From Bacteroidota bacterium (lineage in GTDB: Bacteria; Bacteroidota; Bacteroidia; Bacteroidales; UBA1715): a DNA stretch of 64,000 bases. Within the stretch, counting starts at the first letter, position 1. Each line of letters opens with the position of its first letter. A model generated the notes under the pieces. The model was not told the DNA's origin. It saw nothing but the letters and a program-made list of their open reading frames with translations, and made no database searches. The translations under genes were made by a program, and so were the position numbers. Positions 58,886 through 64,000 of this stretch are shown here, one piece after another. Where the stretch lies: NCBI GenBank assembly GCA_009786075.1, contig WQTX01000004.1, positions 1 through 64,000 on the forward strand. The letters run 5' to 3'.

Positions 58886-61393
58886 TTACACACTTTCCAA
58901 AACTTCCACATTAGCAAACCGCACAAAAACCTCCCCCTCAACAGTATCAATAGCAAGCCGCGCCCCCGCTTCAATTTTATTGCCAAGCATAAATTCCGCA
59001 ACAGGGTCTTCCAAATATTTTTGAATTGCCCGTTTAAGCGGACGTGCGCCAAATCGAGGGTCGAAACCTTTTTCTACCAAGAAATCTTTTGTTTCCTGCG
59101 ATAATTCTATGGTAAATTTGAGATTTGAAACCCGACTGAATAACTGCTGCAATTCAATATCAATAATGCAATTCAAATCTTCTTTCGACAAGGCGTTGAA
59201 CCGCACCACATCGTCAATACGATTTAAAAATTCGGGTGTAAAGGCTTTTTTGAGTGCTTTGTCGAGCGTGGTTTTTGTATATTCCTGTAATTGTTCTTCG
59301 CGCGATTTTGCGCTGAAACCCAAGCTGCTGCTAAATTCGCTCAAATCTTTGGTGCCAATATTCGATGTCATTATAACAATGGTATTTTTAAAATCCACTT
59401 TTCTGCCGTAACTGTCGGTCAAATGACCCTCGTCTAACACTTGCAGCAAAATATTGAACACATCGGGGTGGGCTTTTTCAATTTCGTCGAGCAACACCAC
59501 AGAGTAGGGCTTGCGGCGAATTTTTTCGGTCAATTGACCGCCTTCTTCGTAGCCCACGTATCCGGGAGGCGCTCCAATCAAGCGCGAAATTGAGAATTTT
59601 TCCATATATTCGCTCATATCTATGCGTACCAACGATTCTTTGGAATCAAATAAATATTCCGCTAACACTTTTGCTAACTGCGTTTTGCCCACACCGGTGG
59701 GACCCAAGAAAATAAACGAGCCAATCGGTTTATTCGGGTCTTTCAGTCCGGCGCGGTTGCGTTGAATTGCTTTTACGACACGTTTTATTGCCTCGTCTTG
59801 CCCCACAACGCTGTGTTTCAGCTCATCGTACATTTTCAGCAAACGCGAACCTTCTTCCTGCGCAATGCGTTTTACCGGCACACCCGACATCATTGCCACC
59901 ACTTCGGCTACGTTTTCTTCGGTTACCGGCTCGCGATATTGTTCTAAATTGTTCTTCCACTGTTTGTTAGCTTCCTCAATTTGGCGAATAAGTTCTTTTT
60001 CTCTATCGCGCAAAGTGGCTGCACCTTCAAAATCTTGATTGCGTACGGCTATAACTTTTTCTTGGCGAATAGCCTCCATATCGGTTTCTAATTGCACAAT
60101 CGAAGTTGGCACGTGCACATTTTGAATATGCACCCGCGAACCGGCTTCGTCCATGGCATCAATAGCTTTATCGGGCAGGCAGCGGTCGCTTATGTAGCGG
60201 TTTGTCAGGTACACACAGGCTTTTACGGCATCGTCGGTGTACGACACACCGTGATGTTTTTCGTAATGTTTTTTAATATTTTGCAGTATGTGAATAGTTT
60301 CGTCAACGCTGGTAGGCTCCACCAATACTTTTTGAAAACGGCGTTCCAAAGCGCCGTCTTTTTCAATTCCTTGACGATATTCATCGAGTGTGGTTGCACC
60401 AATACATTGAATTTCGCCACGAGCAAGAGCCGGTTTTAAAATATTCGCAGCATCAAGTGAACCCGAAGCTCCGCCTGCGCCCACAATTGTGTGAATTTCG
60501 TCGATAAACAGAATTACTTCTTTTGCTTTTATCAGTTCGTTCAAAATCGCTTTCATGCGTTCTTCGAACTGTCCACGATATTTTGTGCCGGCTACAATCG
60601 AAGCCACGTCAAGTATTACCACCCGCCGGTTGTACAACATTCGCGAAACTTGTTTGTTTACAATCCGCAAGGCAAGTCCTTCGGCAATTGCCGATTTTCC
60701 CACACCCGGCTCGCCAATCAAAATAGGATTATTCTTTTTGCGGCGGCTCAAAATTTGCGCAATGCGCTCAATTTCTTTATCACGTCCAATGATACTGTCG
60801 AGTTTTCCCTCTTCGGCGGCTTTGGTAAGGTCGTTGCCAAAATTGTCGAGCACCGGCGTTTCGGTGCGTTTTTGTTGCTGCGGCGCATTGGGCGCGTTTG
60901 TCGATTTTTGTGATTGGTCGCCTGTATTTTCGTCTTTAACATCAACAGCAGCGCGTGGTTGCCCCACTTGCAATTGCTCGCGTATAAGGTCGTAAGTTAT
61001 ATTTTGCATATTCATAATTTGTGTAGCTTGTGCATCGGAATCTTTCAAAATTGCCAACAGCAAATGTTCTTCGGAAATATTTTTATTTTTCAAAAACGCA
61101 GCTTCGAGAGAGATTATTTTAAGCAACTTTTCCACATTTTTTGAAACAGGAATAGTTTTTTGCTCCGGCACATAGAGCGGTTCGGGTTTGCGCAACGCGG
61201 TTTCAATTTCTTGCTTAATTTCTTTGGTATTGCAATAATATTTGTCGAGCAAATCGGTAGCTTTCGATTTTCCGGCACGCAACAATCCCAAAAATAAGTG
61301 GTCAACTTCTATGCACGAATTGCCCAAACGTATGGTTTCTTCACGGCTGTACGATAAAATATCGTGTAATTTTTCGGTAAATTCTTTGTTCAT
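58886..61393 (-). CDS. clpC: ATP-dependent Clp protease ATP-binding subunit ClpC
   Basis: This 835-aa AAA+ unfoldase starts with a Clp_N domain (repeats at ~1-140). The first AAA module has GEPGVGKSAIAEG and the VILFIDEIHTIVGAGGA Walker B. A UVR-like linker (VRNQDFEGAATLRDREKEL) identifies ClpC rather than ClpB. The second AAA module has GPTGVGKTQLAKVL and VLLDEIEKAHPDVFN, and a ClpP-docking hydrophobic loop may be present. It works with ClpP in protein quality control; clpP is not in the window. Followed on its own strand by RNA copy B. Confidence 0.95.
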   Translation of the reverse strand: MNKEFTEKLHDILSYSREETIRLGNSCIEVDHLFLGLLRAGKSKATDLLDKYYCNTKEIKQEIETALRKPEPLYVPEQKTIPVSKNVEKLLKIISLEAAFLKNKNISEEHLLLAILKDSDAQATQIMNMQNITYDLIREQLQVGQPRAAVDVKDENTGDQSQKSTNAPNAPQQQKRTETPVLDNFGNDLTKAAEEGKLDSIIGRDKEIERIAQILSRRKKNNPILIGEPGVGKSAIAEGLALRIVNKQVSRMLYNRRVVILDVASIVAGTKYRGQFEERMKAILNELIKAKEVILFIDEIHTIVGAGGASGSLDAANILKPALARGEIQCIGATTLDEYRQGIEKDGALERRFQKVLVEPTSVDETIHILQNIKKHYEKHHGVSYTDDAVKACVYLTNRYISDRCLPDKAIDAMDEAGSRVHIQNVHVPTSIVQLETDMEAIRQEKVIAVRNQDFEGAATLRDREKELIRQIEEANKQWKNNLEQYREPVTEENVAEVVAMMSGVPVKRIAQEEGSRLLKMYDELKHSVVGQDEAIKRVVKAIQRNRAGLKDPNKPIGSFIFLGPTGVGKTQLAKVLAEYLFDSKESLVRIDMSEYMEKFSISRLIGAPPGYVGYEEGGQLTEKIRRKPYSVVLLDEIEKAHPDVFNILLQVLDEGHLTDSYGRKVDFKNTIVIMTSNIGTKDLSEFSSSLGFSAKSREEQLQEYTKTTLDKALKKAFTPEFLNRIDDVVRFNALSKEDLNCIIDIELQQLFSRVSNLKFTIELSQETKDFLVEKGFDPRFGARPLKRAIQKYLEDPVAEFMLGNKIEAGARLAIDTVEGEVFVRFANVEVLESV

Positions 61394-61498
61394 TTTTGTC
61401 TGAAAATTGAAAAATCAAAAATACACAAAAAATTGTAAATTGCAAATTGAAGTACGTAATTGGAGTGTGAAATTGAATATTATTGATTGATAATTTGC

Positions 61499-62743
61499 TT
61501 ATAATCTATTTTCCGATTCCGCTATTTTCTCATAAACCCTCACATATGCCTCAACTCCCTGCGCCAATGAATAAAACCGTTGCGCCACACCATATAATTG
61601 TTCCGGCTTTACGTTAGAATTTTCCAAAATATAATCAATAGTTTTTTGATACGTTTCCGCCGAAAATTCATGCAAACAAGCACCTTGCGGACAGTGCTGC
61701 ATAATCTGTTCCACATCGCCCACGCCTGTATTGCACACAAGCGGAATGCCCAAACCTAAAAGTTCGCCCATTTTTGTAGGCGATGATGCAATTTTTGAAT
61801 ACAACGGTTTTATAAAAAATAGCGACCAATTGCTTATGCCTGCATAGCGGGGAACATCTTCGCGCGAGGCTTTTACAATGCGTAATGCGGTTTTGGGAAT
61901 AGAGTGTTTTTCTGCCAATTCATACAGCATTTCGGCATTGTCGGGAGTGATGCACAAAAAGCAGGAATTTGGATTGGTGCGATGTAATTGCGCAAAAAAA
62001 TCGAACATTTCTTCGTTCATATACCACGTACCGAATGAGCCTAAATAACTCAATACGAATGTGTTATCGGCAATATTCAATTCTTGTCGCACAACTTGTT
62101 TTTTCTGTGGCGACCAGCGGCGGTAATCAAACAATTCCAAATCGGCGCAGCAGGGAATTACCGAAATAGGAGTGGAGCAATGATTGAAAATTTCCCATGA
62201 AAGCATTTCTTTTTTTCCGGCTTCGGTAAGGGTAATTATGTGTGAGGCGTTGGAAATATATTTTTTTTCAAGACTTTTGAAATGCTTATATATTATATTA
62301 TATATGAATTTCTTTGTGTCCCAAATTTTACCGTCAATGCGTTCGTCAGCCCAAAAACCGCGCATGTCGAAAATCCATGGCAATTTATATTTTTTATTCA
62401 AATATACGCCCACCGATGCGGCAATATAACTGCGACAATGCACTAAATTTACACCATAATTTTGCACAATTTCACGGGCTTTTTTTTGCAAACATTGAAT
62501 GTCATACATTGTGGAAATAATTGCAGGCGTTGCCGTATACGCTATTGAGTGCCACGTAATTCCGTTTTTTTGCAATAATTTTTCAATGTGCGCCTTTTTT
62601 TGTTCAAACACAGCAGGTTTTTCGCAACTCAAAATATGAATTTTGTAACCTTTTTTACTCAATCCCACAAGATAGGGAATTACTTGCGCTTGCCCCAAAT
62701 TGTCGGTCATGCCGTCGTAGGAAATGTAAAGGATTGTTTTCAT
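61499..62743 (-). CDS. Glycosyltransferase (GT4-like, GT-B fold)
   Basis: This 414-aa protein from the ATG at 62743 (MKTILYISYDGMTDNLGQAQ). The N-terminal Rossmann domain includes HCRSYIAASVGVYLN and FDMRGFWADER. The C-terminal domain carries the E-x7-E-like donor region in SPTKMGELLGLGIPLVCNTG. Such enzymes transfer sugars to polysaccharide or glycan precursors. It stands alone, without a gene cluster, apart from the Wzz-type gene far upstream. The ORF-track start is GTG/TTG-like at 62770; ATG is preferred. The donor sugar is unknown. Confidence 0.85.
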   Translation of the reverse strand: MKTILYISYDGMTDNLGQAQVIPYLVGLSKKGYKIHILSCEKPAVFEQKKAHIEKLLQKNGITWHSIAYTATPAIISTMYDIQCLQKKAREIVQNYGVNLVHCRSYIAASVGVYLNKKYKLPWIFDMRGFWADERIDGKIWDTKKFIYNIIYKHFKSLEKKYISNASHIITLTEAGKKEMLSWEIFNHCSTPISVIPCCADLELFDYRRWSPQKKQVVRQELNIADNTFVLSYLGSFGTWYMNEEMFDFFAQLHRTNPNSCFLCITPDNAEMLYELAEKHSIPKTALRIVKASREDVPRYAGISNWSLFFIKPLYSKIASSPTKMGELLGLGIPLVCNTGVGDVEQIMQHCPQGACLHEFSAETYQKTIDYILENSNVKPEQLYGVAQRFYSLAQGVEAYVRVYEKIAESENRL

Positions 62744-62914
62744 TGCATCGAAATTTTCGTAAAAGTACAAAACCTGCGGAAAAAGTCAAAATATTTTGAC
62801 TTTTTCGGCAAGTTTTATCAGAATTTAATTTATATCGCTCTTCGATTGAAAATAAACTCCACGCATTTACCAAAAATTTTATTCCTAATTTCGTTTACAT
62901 ATTTCAAAAATTAG

Positions 62915-62922
62915 TACCTTTG
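62915..62922 (+). promoter_or_regulatory. -7 element of the VapBC-like operon
   Basis: TACCTTTG lies 18 nt before the ATG at 62940. The -33 region (CGTTT) is only a partial match. Confidence 0.55.
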
Positions 62923-62939
62923 TACAAATTATAAAAACT

Positions 62940-63257
62940 ATGGCAACAATCACATTAGATTATAATCCGCACGATGTGCAGGCTCAGCAGTTTTTGGCTC
63001 AGATGCTTTCATCGGGTGCTTTCAGCACAAATACCGAAACGGAAGATTTTCGAGTACTCGAAAGTTATATGACACTCGAAGAATTTAGAAGAAGAGCAGT
63101 ATTAAAAGTAAATAAATTTTATAAAGACAATGTTTTGATTAAACCCAAAACAAAGACTTCATATCATCTTGCCGATTTAAAAGGTTTAGGTAAAGGGCTT
63201 TGGGCAAAAGGTACTATTGATAGTTTTATTTCAAACGAAAGAGAATCATGGGATTGA
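62940..63257 (+). CDS. Antitoxin-like protein of a PIN-type TA pair
   Basis: This 105-aa protein (MATITLDYNPHDVQAQQFLA ... TLEEFRRRAVLKVNKFYKD) with an N-terminal hydrophobic strand and charged C-terminal part. It overlaps the following PIN gene by 10 nt. Position and size fit an antitoxin, though no fold is obvious beyond ribbon-like start ITLDYNP. Own promoter at 62915. Confidence 0.78.
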   Translation: MATITLDYNPHDVQAQQFLAQMLSSGAFSTNTETEDFRVLESYMTLEEFRRRAVLKVNKFYKDNVLIKPKTKTSYHLADLKGLGKGLWAKGTIDSFISNERESWD

Positions 63258-63679
63258 TAAAGGAATTATACAGTAAAAAGATTTTTCTTGACACAGCCCC
63301 GTTAATCTATTTTATGGAGGAAGAAAGTGAATTTTTGCCTCTTTTGAGTGATTTGTTTTCTTCTTCAAATAATTGCCGGTTTGTAACGTCTGTTATCACT
63401 TTATCGGAAGTTTTGGTTATGCCTTTGCGTGAGAAAAGAATGCAACTGGTGGAACAGTACAAAAATATACTTACGTTGGCGGGAAATATTGAAATATTCG
63501 ATATAAACATACCAATAGCCGAAGAAACAGCTAAAATACGAGCAAATTTTCATTTTAAAACACCCGATGCAATACAACTTGCTACGGCAAAATATAGTAT
63601 TGCGGACTATTTTTTTACGAACGATTATCGTTTGAAAACGTTTACCGATTTGAACGTGATTACATTGACAGATTTATAA
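63248..63679 (+). CDS. PIN-domain toxin (VapC-like)
   Basis: This 143-aa PIN protein carries the acidic residues in FLDTAPLIYFME, SEVLVMPL (Glu), TPDAIQLATA and FFTNDYRLK. The first ATG overlaps the end of the antitoxin ORF, typical for VapBC. The domain is complete. RNA target unknown. Confidence 0.88.
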   Translation: MGLIKELYSKKIFLDTAPLIYFMEEESEFLPLLSDLFSSSNNCRFVTSVITLSEVLVMPLREKRMQLVEQYKNILTLAGNIEIFDINIPIAEETAKIRANFHFKTPDAIQLATAKYSIADYFFTNDYRLKTFTDLNVITLTDL

Positions 63680-63983
63680 CAAAATAATTAGTAATTACCT
63701 AACTACCAATTAAAACCAAGTGCCAACAAGCACTTTATGATACATAAATAAGAAGACATTTACTTCATTTCTTGCTCTCCAAAAATTTGCCAGATTTAAT
63801 AGAGAAAGAAGAACAAGTAAGCAATAAGTTAATATTCACGTAATGCGTGAGCTTGACTTATTCTATTTGTTCGGGTTAGGCAAATACCATGGAGAGCGGA
63901 AACAGTTAAGTTTCACGCTTTTTTTTATTGTCATTTTTTGAGGAAAAACAAAAACAATTATAAACCAATTAATTATTCAAATT
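63680..63983. other. Intergenic region after VapC containing RNA copy C
   Basis: About 300 bp. The left 105 bp is AT-rich with no ORF; the rest is RNA copy C (63786-63926) and a 57-bp leader to the partial gene at 63984. Confidence 0.7.
63786..63926 (+). ncRNA. Structured ~140-nt RNA element, copy C
   Basis: TTTGCC (63786-63791) pairs with GGCAAA (63879-63884), the hairpin TTCACG pairs with CGTGAG, and the terminal GCGGAAAC / GTTTCACGC stem is followed by T8 (63919-63926). It lies 57 nt before the partial ORF at 63984. It shares helix positions but not helix sequence with copies A, B and D. Confidence 0.74.
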
Positions 63984-64000
63984 ATGAAGAGAATTAGATT
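63984..64000 (+). CDS. Partial CDS start (window edge)
   Basis: ATG at 63984 opens MKRIR..., cut by the window end. The KRI start is typical of exported proteins here, but five codons are too few to judge. It follows RNA copy C in the same orientation. Confidence 0.35.

Noticed and set aside
43137-63926. Naming the 140-nt element as 6S RNA
   Set aside because: A closing stem with central hairpin resembles 6S, but four dispersed copies with a separate terminator and fixed position before genes argue against it; not decidable without a model search.
1-64000. tRNA or rRNA genes
   Set aside because: No cloverleaf-like or rRNA segment was recognised by eye in any intergenic gap; a tRNAscan run would settle it.

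Overview
The window looks like chromosomal DNA from a low-GC member of the Bacteroidetes, probably order Bacteroidales. The reasons are: two proteins with C-terminal type IX secretion (T9SS) sorting domains, DUF4924 and DUF4783 proteins, a FISUMP domain, lipoproteins with a Bacteroidetes-type lipobox, start codons mostly without a Shine-Dalgarno sequence, and many promoters of the Bacteroidetes form TTG-N18/19-TAnnTTTG. I saw no tRNA, rRNA, integrase, transposase or CRISPR array. The species cannot be named from this sequence.

Most of the window is core metabolism and information processing, mostly as single genes or short operons. 0-3.4 kb: HIT protein, beta-propeller, gamma carbonic anhydrase, Hsp15-like protein and a HigBA-type toxin-antitoxin (TA) pair. 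3.6-7.6 kb: exported proteins (lysyl-endopeptidase-like protease, lipoprotein, T9SS fibre protein with an S74 chaperone). 7.9-15.2 kb: rpe, pgk, rimO, a Wzz-type protein, a deoxynucleoside kinase and a SpoIID protein. 15.2-19 kb: PIN toxin, ogt, acetyltransferase, SMP-30 lipoprotein. 19-26 kb: an AAA ATPase caged by direct repeats, then dnaG, priA and a HAD hydrolase. 26-37 kb: recQ, a guanylate-kinase/TIR-like fusion, kdsD, ruvX, def, an S41 protease, yidD and an Abi_2 toxin with its own small RNA leader. 37-43 kb: purB, a single-domain response regulator, a tetrapyrrole-methylase-fold enzyme, plsC and two divergent RhuM genes. 43-49.4 kb: an accessory islet of very small Cys-rich, TPR and beta-flower proteins, a secreted GH5 endoglucanase, and a ParE-type TA pair. 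49.4-62.8 kb: DUF4783-nadC, a degenerate alkaline phosphatase, GH13 amylase, transglutaminase/FISUMP protein, clpC and a glycosyltransferase. 62.9-63.7 kb: a VapBC pair.

The most interesting signal is RNA-level. Four dispersed elements of about 140 nt (43137-43278, 47857-47996, 58606-58747 on the minus strand, 63786-63926) share a layout: a long-range closing helix, an internal hairpin and a terminal terminator-like segment with a 7-8 T run. The helix sequences change in compensating pairs between copies, which indicates a conserved structured RNA. Each copy sits 0-110 nt upstream of a gene in the same orientation, so it may be a cis-acting leader or a multicopy small RNA. A different small RNA of about 92 nt, with a near-consensus promoter and a terminator abutting the start codon, precedes the Abi_2 (AbiF/AbiD-like) HEPN gene and fits an RNA-antitoxin arrangement.

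Other features worth following up: 127-bp-period palindromic repeats on both sides of the DUF4143 ATPase; a guanylate-kinase-like/TIR-like fusion that may be a defence gene; a PIN toxin overlapping a 45-aa ORF; a 49-aa glycine-tailed peptide next to a 3-TM protein; a catalytically degenerate PafA-like protein; and many palindromic intergenic repeats, several of which have rewritten the ends of neighbouring proteins.
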